64,000 nt of DNA from Streptomyces monomycini. GTDB lineage: Bacteria > Actinomycetota > Actinomycetes > Streptomycetales > Streptomycetaceae. The position numbers were made by a program, and so were the translations under genes. Of this stretch, positions 51,848 through 60,010 are shown piece after piece (the stretch's first letter is position 1; the number at the start of each line of letters is the position of its first letter). The notes below the pieces were generated by a model. The model ran no database searches. It saw only the letters and a list, made by a program, of their open reading frames with translations, and was not told the DNA's origin. The stretch is taken from positions 298,038-362,037 of the forward strand of contig NZ_JAFIQY010000006.1 of NCBI RefSeq assembly GCF_022271435.1, read 5' to 3'.

Positions 51848-52081
51848 ATGAGCGACACAAAGACGACGCTGGCACTGCCCGTTCACCTGTCGCTCCCTCT
51901 CGACGCTCCCAAACCCGCCAAGGGGTGTGGTGTCTGCGCCGCCCGTGCTGATCGTGGCCGGCTTGTGCGGCCTGACCATCACCCTTGCCGCAACCGGCAA
52001 GTTATGAGCTCCCGTATCCCGCGCAACCGCGCGGCGGTGTCGGGCAACAGCCCATCAACGGGAAGGGGAACCACCACATGA
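51848..52081 (+). CDS. Small Cys-containing protein coupled to the GRDP-like gene
   Basis: 77 residues from ATG 51848, 9 bases after GGGAGG. N-terminal TLALPVHLSLPLDAPKPAKG leads to a CGVC motif. The rest is Arg-rich and has poor coding character, suggesting that the 3' half may be in a shifted frame. An alternative overlapping frame starting GTG GTG at 51929 reads a 26-residue hydrophobic peptide (PPVLIVAGLCGLTITLAATG). However, the stop overlaps the next ATG (ATGA), which supports the annotated frame. Similar short proteins occur beside XRE loci. Function unknown. Confidence 0.55.
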   Translation: MSDTKTTLALPVHLSLPLDAPKPAKGCGVCAARADRGRLVRPDHHPCRNRQVMSSRIPRNRAAVSGNSPSTGRGTTT

Positions 52082-52593
52082 CCGTCATGGTCGAAGCTCA
52101 TAGCGGTACCACATACCGCGACCCTCGGGCGCTGCTGAACGCGGTCCGCCCGCACGTCAAGGAGTGCACGTACAACGTGCTGGAGAGCCCCGGGTCGGAC
52201 GGGCTCGACCTGTGGGACCGCGAGATCGCACTTCTCATGCGAGACAACGTCATGGTTCGGGATATGGCCGAGCGCATTCTCGGCAACGCCGTGGCCTACT
52301 TGGTCACCGCCATGGAGCACCCGAACGTTCACCTCGGCGTCGGTAAGACGGTGGACATGGGGGTTCACCAGATCATCCTGGACACCCCCGTGTACTTCGC
52401 GTTCTGCGACATGTACAACCACGGGCGGTACAAGCACCACGCGCCGCTCATCCAGCGCCGGACTGACGGCCTGGTCATCCGCACGGGCGACTTCCTGCGC
52501 TCGAACGACTTCGACGCGGACCGGGAACTATGGGATCAGATCGACGGCGCGGAGTGCTCGCCGTGTGACAACAAGGTTCCCGACAGCCACTGA
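52078..52593 (+). CDS. Glycine-rich-domain-protein-like (GRDP/DUF1399-type) protein
   Basis: 171 residues from ATG 52078 (GGGAAGGGG upstream). The central motif VDMGVHQIILDTPVYFAFC, followed by GRYKHHAP, resembles the core of GRDP proteins (usual form WHxHxLDTxxYxxFC ... G..xHH). The tryptophan before the first His is Gly-Val here. Conserved His and Cys suggest a metal site. The C-terminus has a CSPCDNK motif. Coupled to the small protein upstream and 86 bp from a methyltransferase gene. Assignment is by motif only. Confidence 0.55.
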   Translation: MTVMVEAHSGTTYRDPRALLNAVRPHVKECTYNVLESPGSDGLDLWDREIALLMRDNVMVRDMAERILGNAVAYLVTAMEHPNVHLGVGKTVDMGVHQIILDTPVYFAFCDMYNHGRYKHHAPLIQRRTDGLVIRTGDFLRSNDFDADRELWDQIDGAECSPCDNKVPDSH

Positions 52594-52606
52594 CCGGCCC
52601 CGCTAG

Positions 52607-52644
52607 AGTGCCCCGCCTTCGCTCCTGCCTGGGGACGGGGCACT
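52607..52644. other. Inverted repeat before the methyltransferase gene
   Basis: AGTGCCCCG (52607-52615) and its complement (52636-52644) with a 20-base loop, ending 36 bases before the methyltransferase start. Terminator or attenuator. Confidence 0.5.
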
Positions 52645-52679
52645 CGCCCCGACCGCAACCGCTTTGAAGAGGGAGCCCG

Positions 52680-53342
52680 TTGACTGCTCAGCACAACTAC
52701 GACCATGAGCGCCAGCTTTGGGACACGTTTGCCGAATCGGCCAAGAAGGATGTGTTCGAGAGTGACCCCCTGTTTCGGTGGACGCAGTACGGCGACCACG
52801 GCCCCGGCCTGGAACTCCTCGGCGACCCCGAAAGCGTGCTTGAGATCGGGTGCGGTACCGGGCGCATGCTGGCCTACCTCGCACAGCGGGGCGTCAAGGC
52901 AACCGGCGTCGATCTGTCGCCCGTGATGGTGCGGAACACTATCGAGCGATGGGGCTCCACGGGGGCGCAGTTCATCTGCGGCGAGATTCTTGACCACCTG
53001 CGGCGCAGCTCTGAGACGTACGACGCGATTTACTCGATCTTCGGCGCTGCCTGGTTCAGCGACCCGAAGAAGCTGTTCCCCCTGGTGCGTCAGCGGCTCA
53101 ACCGTGGTGGCGTCTTCGTCTTCTCCCAGCCCCCAGCTATCCCCGGAGCGTACGGCCCCCAGGGCATGTACAAGGGGGGCTTCGCGGGTCCGGCCATGTT
53201 CACCTACCGCTACAGCTACACGCCGCGGATGTGGGAAAGCCACCTGCGTACGGCTGACTTCGAAGAACCGTCGGTTCAGGTACTCGAAGCCCCGGCCCCT
53301 GGCCACATCGGAACCTTGATCGGTCGGGCCGTGGTCGCATAG
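52680..53342 (+). CDS. Class I SAM-dependent methyltransferase
   Basis: 220 residues from TTG 52680, 4 bases after GGGAG; a rare start codon but the best-placed one. Rossmann motif I VLEIGCGTGRMLAYL, acidic motif II VKATGVDLSPVM, motif IV-like YDAIYSIFGAAWFSD. The N-terminal 45 residues (HERQLWDTFAESAKKDVFES) are helical. Substrate unknown. The last gene of the accessory cassette, followed by a strong terminator. Confidence 0.88.
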   Translation: MTAQHNYDHERQLWDTFAESAKKDVFESDPLFRWTQYGDHGPGLELLGDPESVLEIGCGTGRMLAYLAQRGVKATGVDLSPVMVRNTIERWGSTGAQFICGEILDHLRRSSETYDAIYSIFGAAWFSDPKKLFPLVRQRLNRGGVFVFSQPPAIPGAYGPQGMYKGGFAGPAMFTYRYSYTPRMWESHLRTADFEEPSVQVLEAPAPGHIGTLIGRAVVA

Positions 53343-53345
53343 ACC

Positions 53346-53383
53346 TCGCCCGGCAGGTTGACCCCCTCGCCTGCCGGGCGAGT
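53346..53383 (+). terminator. Perfect 13-bp stem terminator
   Basis: CTCGCCCGGCAGG (53346-53358) and its complement (53371-53383), 12-base loop, 3 bases after the methyltransferase stop. Confidence 0.9.
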
Positions 53384-53425
53384 ATCGCCCCCGCGCGCGC
53401 CGGTGGAACCCTGGACAGGCCGAGC

Positions 53426-53475
53426 GGTGCGCGTGGGTCTGGCCCCGCCTGCCCGCTTCCTCCGAGGCAGGGGGA
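53426..53475 (+). repeat. 17-nt repeated sequence plus hairpin (copy B)
   Basis: GGTGCGCGTGGGTCTGG (53426-53442) is identical to the copy at 46064. A less perfect hairpin follows (CCTGCC/GGCAGG core, loop with CTTCCTCCGA). It lies in the convergent gap between the methyltransferase and DUF6886 genes. Confidence 0.65.
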
Positions 53476-53483
53476 GCTCACGG

Positions 53484-54140
53484 TCACGCGGGTGGGGTGA
53501 GGCGGCGGCGTACGCGTACGGGAGGGGGCGTCCGCCCGGACGGCCCCGTACCCGGACTCGGCTCCGGCTTCGTTCCCGTACCCACCGCTGCCTGCGCCCG
53601 CGGGCCCTCGTCCGGCTTCGCGTTGCGCAGCCGGATGCCGCTGAAACCCAGCGTGCTGGTGATCGCCTCGTTCCAGAAACCCCAGAGGCTGTCCAGCACG
53701 CGGAGCTGGATCCCGGCGTCCCGGTGGAGGCGGAGCAGGTCGCCGACCGGCTCCGGCGGGCCGAGCGGGTCGACCGGACGGGTCGCCACGACGGCGTGCG
53801 GCACCGGCCCGCCGAACGGGCGGAAAGCCGCGGCGGGCAGCCGGTAGGCGTACAGCTCGACGGTACGCAGCCGCTCCAGCCAGTCGTACTCGATCACGTG
53901 CACCCGCTCGCCGCCGCCCGGCCCGAAGAAGCGCGCACGGTCAGCGGCGGACGTGCCCCGCACGCACCAGACCATGGCCCGCGGGCACTGCCGCGGGAAC
54001 CAGTAGTCCGGCGCCCGGTCGCCGTCGACGGCCCAGACGTACGCCTCCCCCTGCCGGGCGGTCGCGGCGACATGCGGCACGAACGTGCCGATCGTGGGGT
54101 CCTCCGAAAAGTGCAGGACTTCACCGGGGCGTGGACGCAT
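53484..54140 (-). CDS. DUF6886 family protein
   Basis: 218 residues. The start MRPRPGEVLHFSEDPTIGTF, then YVWAVDGDRAPDYWFPRQCP and YDWLERLRTVELYAYRLP match the DUF6886 proteins found in Actinobacteria. Conserved His, Glu and Trp residues suggest an enzyme-like pocket, but no activity is known. About 40 C-terminal residues are Pro/Arg-rich and variable. Downstream of the PAS-protein gene on the same strand, 107 bp apart. Confidence 0.83.
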   Translation of the reverse strand: MRPRPGEVLHFSEDPTIGTFVPHVAATARQGEAYVWAVDGDRAPDYWFPRQCPRAMVWCVRGTSAADRARFFGPGGGERVHVIEYDWLERLRTVELYAYRLPAAAFRPFGGPVPHAVVATRPVDPLGPPEPVGDLLRLHRDAGIQLRVLDSLWGFWNEAITSTLGFSGIRLRNAKPDEGPRAQAAVGTGTKPEPSPGTGPSGRTPPPVRVRRRLTPPA

Positions 54141-54246
54141 GGGGCGTTTCTACCGCAGGGCGGTGGCGGTCCGCCGGGGTTTTCCACGGCGGACCGCCCT
54201 GGTGGTGCAGGCAGTACCGGTCGCGCTCAGCCCGTACCGGTCCGAC

Positions 54247-57200
54247 TCAGTTCGTACCGATCTTGGCGAGCAGGTCGACGATCCGCCCCTGGACCTCCGC
54301 GCTCGTCGAGCGCTCCGCCAGGAAGAGGACGGTCTCGCCCGCCGCGAGCCCCGGCAGCTGGGCCGGGTCGAGGTCGGCCGACGTGTAGACGACCAGCGGA
54401 GTGCGGTTGAGCAGGCCGTTCGAACGCAGCCAGTCGACGATCCCGGCCCGGCGGCGGCGTACCTGCATCAGGTCCATCACCACCAGGTTCGGCCGCATCT
54501 GGGCCGCGAGCGTCACCGCGTCCGCGTCCGTCGCCGCCCGCGCCACCTGCATGCCGCGCCGCTCCAGCGAGGCGGTCAGCGCCCCGGCGACGGCGTCGTT
54601 CTCCTCGGTCAGCAGGACCCGCGGCGGGTGCTGCTCACTGTCACGCGGGGCGAGCGCCTTGAGGAGTACGGCGGGGTCGGCCCCGTACGCGGCCTCCCGC
54701 GTCGCCTGCCCGAGCCCGGCCGTCACCAGGACCGGCACCTCGGCCGCCACCGCCGCCGTACGCAGCGACTGGAGCGCCGTACGGGTGATCGGCCCGGTCA
54801 GCGGGTCGACGAACAGCGCCGCCGGGTACGCGGCGATCTGCGCGTCCACCTCCTCGCGGGAGTTGACGATGACCGGACGGTAGCCGCGGTCGCTCAGCGC
54901 CTGCTGCGTGGAGACGTCCGGGGCGGGCCAGACCAGCAGCCGGCGCGGGTTGTCCAGCGGCTCCGGCGGCAACTCGTCGTCCATCGGCTGCGGCTGCGGC
55001 TCGGTCACCTCGACGGCGCCGTTCGGGCCGTCCAGCGGCTCGGGGCCCTCGCTGCCCTCGTCGGGGGCGGAGACGGCGAAGGCGCGTCCCTCCGGGGTGT
55101 TCAGCAGGTGTTGCTGGTGCGGTTGTTGCTGTGGGGGCTGCTGGTGCTGCGAGGTCTGCTGGTGCGGCTGTCCCGGCGCGTGGGTGCCGGGCTGCGGGTG
55201 CGGGCGGGCCTCGGCGGAGGCGGCGTCGGACGCGGCCGTACGCTCGCCCTCCTGCGGTGGCTGCGCCAGCTTGCGGCGCCGGCCCGAGCCGGCGGCGGGG
55301 GCGCCGGGCGCGGGGGCGCCGGGTGCGGCGGCCCCGGAAGCGGGGGTGCCGGGACCACCGGGAGCGCCCGGCCGCTGCTGCTCGACGAGCTGCTGCGAGA
55401 ACGGCACACCCTGCCCGAGCGTGCGCACGCTGAACGCGCGCCCGTGGGAGTGGCCCGCGGCGGGCCCGCCCGCCACGTCGTCACCCTCCGCCGCCTCCGG
55501 GGAGGCGGGCGCGGGCATGGGCTGCCGGGGGGCTGCCGGGTCGGGTACGGGGGCGTCGGGGGCGCCGGGGGCCCCGGCGGGGCCGTGCTGAGCGGCCGGG
55601 CCCTGGGCCGGGCCCTGAGTCGGGTCCTGGCCCTGCGACGGGCCCTGCGACGGGTTCTGCGCCGGACCCTGCGCCGGGCTCTGCGTCTGGTGCTGCCCCT
55701 GCGGCTGCCCCTGGTGCTGTGCCGGACTCTGCCCCTGGTGCTGTGCCTGGTGCTGTGCCGGACTCTGTCCTTGGTTCTGCGGCTCCTGGTCCGCGGCCTG
55801 CTCGGCCTCGACCGGGCTGGGGCGCCCGCGCCGTCGCCCGGTCGGGGCGGGCGGCGCGTCCGTGGGAGCGGTTCCCGGGCCGGTTGCCGGAGCGTTGCCG
55901 GGACCGCTCGTGGGAGCGTTACCGGGGCCGCCCGTCGGCCCGCCCTCGGTGGGGTGTGCCACCAGCCCCTCCGGACCGGCGACGAACGTTCCCGTCGACT
56001 CCGAATCAGCCATCGCGGCGGCGGCCCGCTCCTCGGCGGCGGCCCGCCGCGCACGGCGCCGACCGGTCGGCTCCGGGCCCCACTCACCCTCGGGCGCACC
56101 CGGCTCGGGCACGGCCCCGGCCGGATCACCGACAAAGTCCGCCGTACCGGGGCGCGCGCGACGGCGGCCCGTACCCGTACCGGTACCTGTGCTCGCGTCC
56201 GTACCCGAAGCCGGGCCCGAACCTGTACCCGCACCCCTACCTGTACCGCTCTGCGGGCCACCGGCCTGGCCGGAATTCTGACCGGGCAGGACCGGCAGCG
56301 CGGGCAGGGGGGACTGCGGAAGCTGGTCGGCGGCGGCGGGCGGCAGCGCGAAGGCCGAGTGCACGTTACGGGCGGGGGCCTGCGACTGGTTCGGGAAGGG
56401 GCGCTCGGCCGTGTCGGCCAGTGCCCTGCGCGCCCGGCGCCCGGACGACGGCACCTGCCCCGGCGCCTGCGCCTGGGCGTGAACTGCTTGGCCCTGCGCC
56501 TGCCCGTGCTGCTGCGCCTGCCCCTGCGGGCCGTCGGCGGCCGCCGGGAGCGCCGCCCGTGCGGCGCCCTCCGCTCCGCCCTGCTGGAGCGGACGCCGGC
56601 CACCTGGCGGTACGACCTCGGCCTCGGCCATGCCCTGCGGCATCCCGGGTGCGCCGGACATCCCCGGTGCCGCGCCGGGACGCCCGGCGCCGCCCGCGTC
56701 CGTACCCGTACCGCGTACGCCGGGGCCGCCCGTGCCCTGCGCCCCGGAGGCACCCGCCTCATGACGGGCCCGAGGCACCTGACCGCTGCCGTTGCCGCCG
56801 CCGTTCCCGTTCCGGGCGGCAGCGGCGTCTCCGCCCGGCTGCTGCTCCGGCACGTCACCGCTGCGCGCCCGGCGCCGCCCGGTCGGCGTGCCCTCGGCGC
56901 CACCGCCCGTGCGACCCGTACCGCCGTCGGCAGCACCAGGCGTACCGGGGCCGGTGGCCCCTCCGTCGCCCTGCGCGCGAGCCTTCTGCCCCGGCGCCCC
57001 GGGCGCCCCCTGAGTGCCGGCCCCACCGACTCCCGGACCCCGGCTCTGCTTCTGCCCTTGATCCCGCCCCTTGCCCTGCTCCTGGCCCTGCCCCTGCGTC
57101 CCCCGGGCCCGCTCGGCCGGCACCGGCATGACCGTCGTCTCGTTGCCCGTCACCTCGCGCGCCGGGCCCGTGGCGCCGGACACCGGCGTGCCACCGGCCG

Positions 57201-58677
57201 TCACCGGCACTTCGAGCACGTACGCGCTGCCGCCCGCGCCCGGCACCGCGTGCGTCTGCAGCACGCCGCCGTGCTGCCGCACGATGCCGCGCACGATGGG
57301 CGCGTGGACCGGGTTGCCGCCGCCGTACGGGCCGCGCACCTCGATCCGTACGACCTCGCCGCGCGCGGCCGCGGCCACCACGATCGTCGAGTCCCCGGAA
57401 GCGGCCTCGGAGCCGCTCCCGGCCTTGCCCGTGGCATCCACCCCGGCCACGTCCGCGATCAGATGGGACAGCGCCTGCGCGAGCCGCTCCGCGTCCACCT
57501 CGGCGTCGATCGGCGGGGCGTGCACCGCGAACTGGGCGCGGCCCGGGCCGATCAGCTCGATCGCGCCCTCGACGCCGGCCGTCACGACCGCGTCCAGCGA
57601 GACCTTGCGGCGGGTGAGCCGTTCGCCGCCCGCGTCCAGCCGCTGGTAGCTCAGGACGTTGTCGACCAGCGTCGTCATCCGGGCGTACCCGGCGGCGAGG
57701 TGGTGCAGGATCTGGTTCGCCTCCGGCCACAGCTGGCCGGCCGGGTCGGACGCCAGCGTGCCCAGCTCCGCCTTCAGCTCCTCCAGCGGGCCGCGCAGCG
57801 ACTGGTCCAGTACGGCCAGCAGCTGCGTGTGGCGCGCCGCCAGCGCGTCGTACGGGCGGCGGTCGGTGAAGGTCATCACCGCGCCGACGAGCTGGTCACC
57901 GTCGCGTACCGGCGCGGTCGTCAGGTCCACCGGGACGGACCGGCCGTCCTTGGCCCACAGCGCCTGCCCGCGCACCCGGTGCTTGCGCCCGGAGCGCAGG
58001 GAGTCGGCGAGCGGCGTCTCCTCCCAGGGCAGCGGCGTGCCGTCCGCGCGGGAGTGGTGGATGAGCGGGTGCAGTTCCTTGCCGCCCAGCTCGCTCGCCC
58101 GGTATCCGAGGATTTGCGCGGCGGACGGGTTGACGAGGACGACCCTGCCCTCGGAGTCGACACCGACGACGCCCTCGGCGGCCGCGCGCAGGATCATCTC
58201 GGTCTGGCGCTGCTGGCGGGCCAGCTCGGTCTCGGTGTCGAGGGTGCCGGTCAGGTCCCGTACGACGAGCATCAGCAGCTCGTCGCCGGTGTAGCCGTTG
58301 CGGTGGTCGGCGTACGCGGCCTCGAAGGCGGACTCGTACGGGGTACGGCCGTCCTCCAGGTTCGCGCTGGTCACCTCGACCAGCAGTTCCCTGCCGTCGG
58401 TACGCCGCGCCACCATCCGGGTGGGCTTCGTGCGCGGGCCCTGCTGCTGCTCGTCGTGGCGCCGCATCGAGCCGGGGATGCGCTTGGAGTCGAAGGACGG
58501 CAGCAGGTCCAGCAGACCGCGGCCCACCAGGGCGGTGCCCGGGGCCTCGAAGGTCTCCAGGGCGATGGCGTTCGCGTTGACGACCGTGCCGTTGCAGTTC
58601 ACCAGCAGCAACGCGTCCGGCAGGGCGTCGAGTATGGCTGCGAGGCGAGCAGCGCCTCGGGATGGCCTGCTGCTCAC
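54247..58677 (-). CDS. PAS-PAS-pseudokinase-receiver protein with 700-residue disordered linker
   Basis: 1476 residues from GTG 58677. PAS 1 at about 8-110 (AAILDALPDALLLVNCNGTV), PAS 2 at about 165-270 (AAAEGVVGVDSEGRVVLVNP). The dimerisation helix at about 285-340 reads VLDQSLRGPLEELKAELG, with the phospho-acceptor His absent. The ATPase-like domain (about 370-500) lacks the N-box Asn (LAQALSHLIADVA) but has a GAGGS box. Residues 505-1235 are Gln/Gly/Pro/Ala-rich with six GRRRxR-type basic motifs. Two receiver-like domains end the protein; the last has a phospho-acceptor-like Asp (NLVVMDLMQ). Cytoplasmic signalling scaffold is inferred. Confidence 0.85.
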   Translation of the reverse strand: MSSRPSRGAARLAAILDALPDALLLVNCNGTVVNANAIALETFEAPGTALVGRGLLDLLPSFDSKRIPGSMRRHDEQQQGPRTKPTRMVARRTDGRELLVEVTSANLEDGRTPYESAFEAAYADHRNGYTGDELLMLVVRDLTGTLDTETELARQQRQTEMILRAAAEGVVGVDSEGRVVLVNPSAAQILGYRASELGGKELHPLIHHSRADGTPLPWEETPLADSLRSGRKHRVRGQALWAKDGRSVPVDLTTAPVRDGDQLVGAVMTFTDRRPYDALAARHTQLLAVLDQSLRGPLEELKAELGTLASDPAGQLWPEANQILHHLAAGYARMTTLVDNVLSYQRLDAGGERLTRRKVSLDAVVTAGVEGAIELIGPGRAQFAVHAPPIDAEVDAERLAQALSHLIADVAGVDATGKAGSGSEAASGDSTIVVAAAARGEVVRIEVRGPYGGGNPVHAPIVRGIVRQHGGVLQTHAVPGAGGSAYVLEVPVTAGGTPVSGATGPAREVTGNETTVMPVPAERARGTQGQGQEQGKGRDQGQKQSRGPGVGGAGTQGAPGAPGQKARAQGDGGATGPGTPGAADGGTGRTGGGAEGTPTGRRRARSGDVPEQQPGGDAAAARNGNGGGNGSGQVPRARHEAGASGAQGTGGPGVRGTGTDAGGAGRPGAAPGMSGAPGMPQGMAEAEVVPPGGRRPLQQGGAEGAARAALPAAADGPQGQAQQHGQAQGQAVHAQAQAPGQVPSSGRRARRALADTAERPFPNQSQAPARNVHSAFALPPAAADQLPQSPLPALPVLPGQNSGQAGGPQSGTGRGAGTGSGPASGTDASTGTGTGTGRRRARPGTADFVGDPAGAVPEPGAPEGEWGPEPTGRRRARRAAAEERAAAAMADSESTGTFVAGPEGLVAHPTEGGPTGGPGNAPTSGPGNAPATGPGTAPTDAPPAPTGRRRGRPSPVEAEQAADQEPQNQGQSPAQHQAQHQGQSPAQHQGQPQGQHQTQSPAQGPAQNPSQGPSQGQDPTQGPAQGPAAQHGPAGAPGAPDAPVPDPAAPRQPMPAPASPEAAEGDDVAGGPAAGHSHGRAFSVRTLGQGVPFSQQLVEQQRPGAPGGPGTPASGAAAPGAPAPGAPAAGSGRRRKLAQPPQEGERTAASDAASAEARPHPQPGTHAPGQPHQQTSQHQQPPQQQPHQQHLLNTPEGRAFAVSAPDEGSEGPEPLDGPNGAVEVTEPQPQPMDDELPPEPLDNPRRLLVWPAPDVSTQQALSDRGYRPVIVNSREEVDAQIAAYPAALFVDPLTGPITRTALQSLRTAAVAAEVPVLVTAGLGQATREAAYGADPAVLLKALAPRDSEQHPPRVLLTEENDAVAGALTASLERRGMQVARAATDADAVTLAAQMRPNLVVMDLMQVRRRRAGIVDWLRSNGLLNRTPLVVYTSADLDPAQLPGLAAGETVLFLAERSTSAEVQGRIVDLLAKIGTN

Positions 58678-58870
58678 GACGACGCTTCCTCCCTGCAGTT
58701 ACCGCACCTTGCCGAGCCCGCCGCCACGTCCGCCGCGGGTCACTGGAAGGGAGTCTACGGGCACCGGATGTGGACGCGGAGACGGATGACGAGGAGGTAA
58801 TGCCACGGGATTGTGCGACTCGTCGCACGCCCGACATGTGCCCCGCGTCCTGAACTGGCCCGCTTCTACG

Positions 58871-59380
58871 TCACGAAGCGACCGAGGGCAGCACCGGAAC
58901 GAACCGGTTCCAGCGGCTGATCTCACATCCGTCGGCCCTGCTGAACCGGGCGTCGACCGGGCGTCCCGCCCACCTGCCGGTGATCCGCGCGGTGGCCGGG
59001 CCCCCGTACTGCATCGTGCACTTGCTGCCCTTCGGCACGCCCGCGAACAGGTCCTTGCCCCACCGCGACAGGCTGTCGAGCTTGTCGCAGGCGCCGCGCG
59101 CGTCGGTGTGGGTGCCGCGGGCCGGGTGGCAGTACAGCTCGTACGTACCGTTCGTGGCCGCCTTGCCGGAGTCGCTGACCGTGACCGTGAGGTGGTCGGA
59201 GGAGCGCGACGGGCGGGGGAGGGGGGCGGTGAGGGGTGGGGAGCCGATGAGCACGTCGGCGGGGGCGGCGGGTGAGGCCGGGGCCGAAGCGGCGACCGGA
59301 GCCGTCAGGGCGAGGGCGGCGAGGGCGGCGGCGGTGGTCGTGGCAGCCGTGGCGAAGCGGAAGGGCCGGTGGAACGGCAT
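58871..59380 (-). CDS. Subtilisin inhibitor-like (SSI) protein
   Basis: 169 residues from ATG 59380 (GGAG 6 bases upstream). Signal peptide TAATTTAAALAALALTAP ends near residue 32. The SSI fold is marked by four cysteines: YELYCHPARG, GACDKL, KCTMQYGGP (reactive loop) and DGCEISRW, matching the two conserved disulfides. By alignment with SSI, P1 is probably Met and P1' Gln, so subtilisin-like proteases are the expected target. Secreted; typical developmental protein in Streptomyces. Confidence 0.93.
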   Translation of the reverse strand: MPFHRPFRFATAATTTAAALAALALTAPVAASAPASPAAPADVLIGSPPLTAPLPRPSRSSDHLTVTVSDSGKAATNGTYELYCHPARGTHTDARGACDKLDSLSRWGKDLFAGVPKGSKCTMQYGGPATARITGRWAGRPVDARFSRADGCEISRWNRFVPVLPSVAS

Positions 59381-59771
59381 CGCGTACTCCAGAAGGTGCG
59401 AGGTACCGGGGCGGGACTTCGAGGTGCGAGGTACGGGGCGTGACACGAGGTACGAGGTACGAGGTACGAGGTACGAGGTGCGGGGCGGGGCCGGGCTCCC
59501 GCTGACCTCTGTCCGTTCCCGCCCTCATCTCCGCAGCGTCTAACGCGCCGACGGGCCCGACGTTGCGCGCGGCTCGCCGCCCGCGGCGATGTTTGAACCT
59601 TGTTCGATTCCCGAGGTGCAGATTCGTACGGAACACCCCCGAACCGCCCCGTAAAGACCTTTGCCGGGCTGCCCGTCCGCCGAGTACCGTGGGGGTCGAT
59701 TGGTGACAGCCCGCCGAGCTGTGCCATCATCTGGTCACGCCACATCGCGCTTGCGCGCGGTCGGGGTGTGT
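59381..59771. other. Intergenic region upstream of SSI and tRNA-Ser
   Basis: 391 bp. Holds the 7-bp repeat array (59447-59481) in the SSI leader. A candidate tRNA promoter, TTGCCG near 59661 and TACCGT 18 bp later, lies about 80 bp before tRNA-Ser. No gene. Confidence 0.5.
59447..59481. repeat. Five 7-bp tandem repeats upstream of the SSI gene
   Basis: GAGGTAC repeated at 59447, 59454, 59461 and 59468, with a fifth unit (GAGGTGC) at 59475. Further loose copies lie at 59419-59433. The array is 67-101 bp upstream of the SSI start, where the promoter is expected, so copy-number change could alter expression. Confidence 0.85.
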
Positions 59772-59862
59772 GGAGGCGTCGCCTAGTCCGGTCTATGGCG
59801 CCGCACTGCTAATGCGGTTTGGGTTTTAAAGCCCATCGAGGGTTCAAATCCCTCCGCCTCCG
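59772..59862 (+). tRNA. tRNA-Ser (anticodon GCT)
   Basis: 91 bases, no encoded CCA. Acceptor GGAGGCG/CGCCTCC, discriminator G. Anticodon loop CTGCTAA in a CCGCA/TGCGG stem gives GCT (AGC/AGU codons). Long class II variable arm and GGTTCAAATCC T-arm. Confidence 0.96.
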
Positions 59863-59871
59863 CTCCGTTTC

Positions 59872-59906
59872 GTTCAGGCCCCGGTCACTCAGACCGGGGC
59901 CTGAAC
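59872..59906 (+). terminator. Perfect 15-bp stem terminator with T-tract after tRNA-Ser
   Basis: GTTCAGGCCCCGGTC (59872-59886) and its complement (59892-59906), loop ACTCA, followed by GCTTTTCT. Confidence 0.95.
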
Positions 59907-60010
59907 GCTTTTCTCCCCCGGGACAGCGCCCACCCCCACCGCACGGGGCCCACCCTCACCTGGCCGAAACACTCCGGGCGCCGCCCACACTCCCGAGCGA
60001 CTCTGTCCCC

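Noticed and set aside
54085..58800. A 1571-codon open frame on the + strand opposite the PAS protein
   Set aside because: Typical high-GC shadow frame; the minus-strand product has recognisable PAS and receiver domains, this one only Arg/Gly/Pro repeats.
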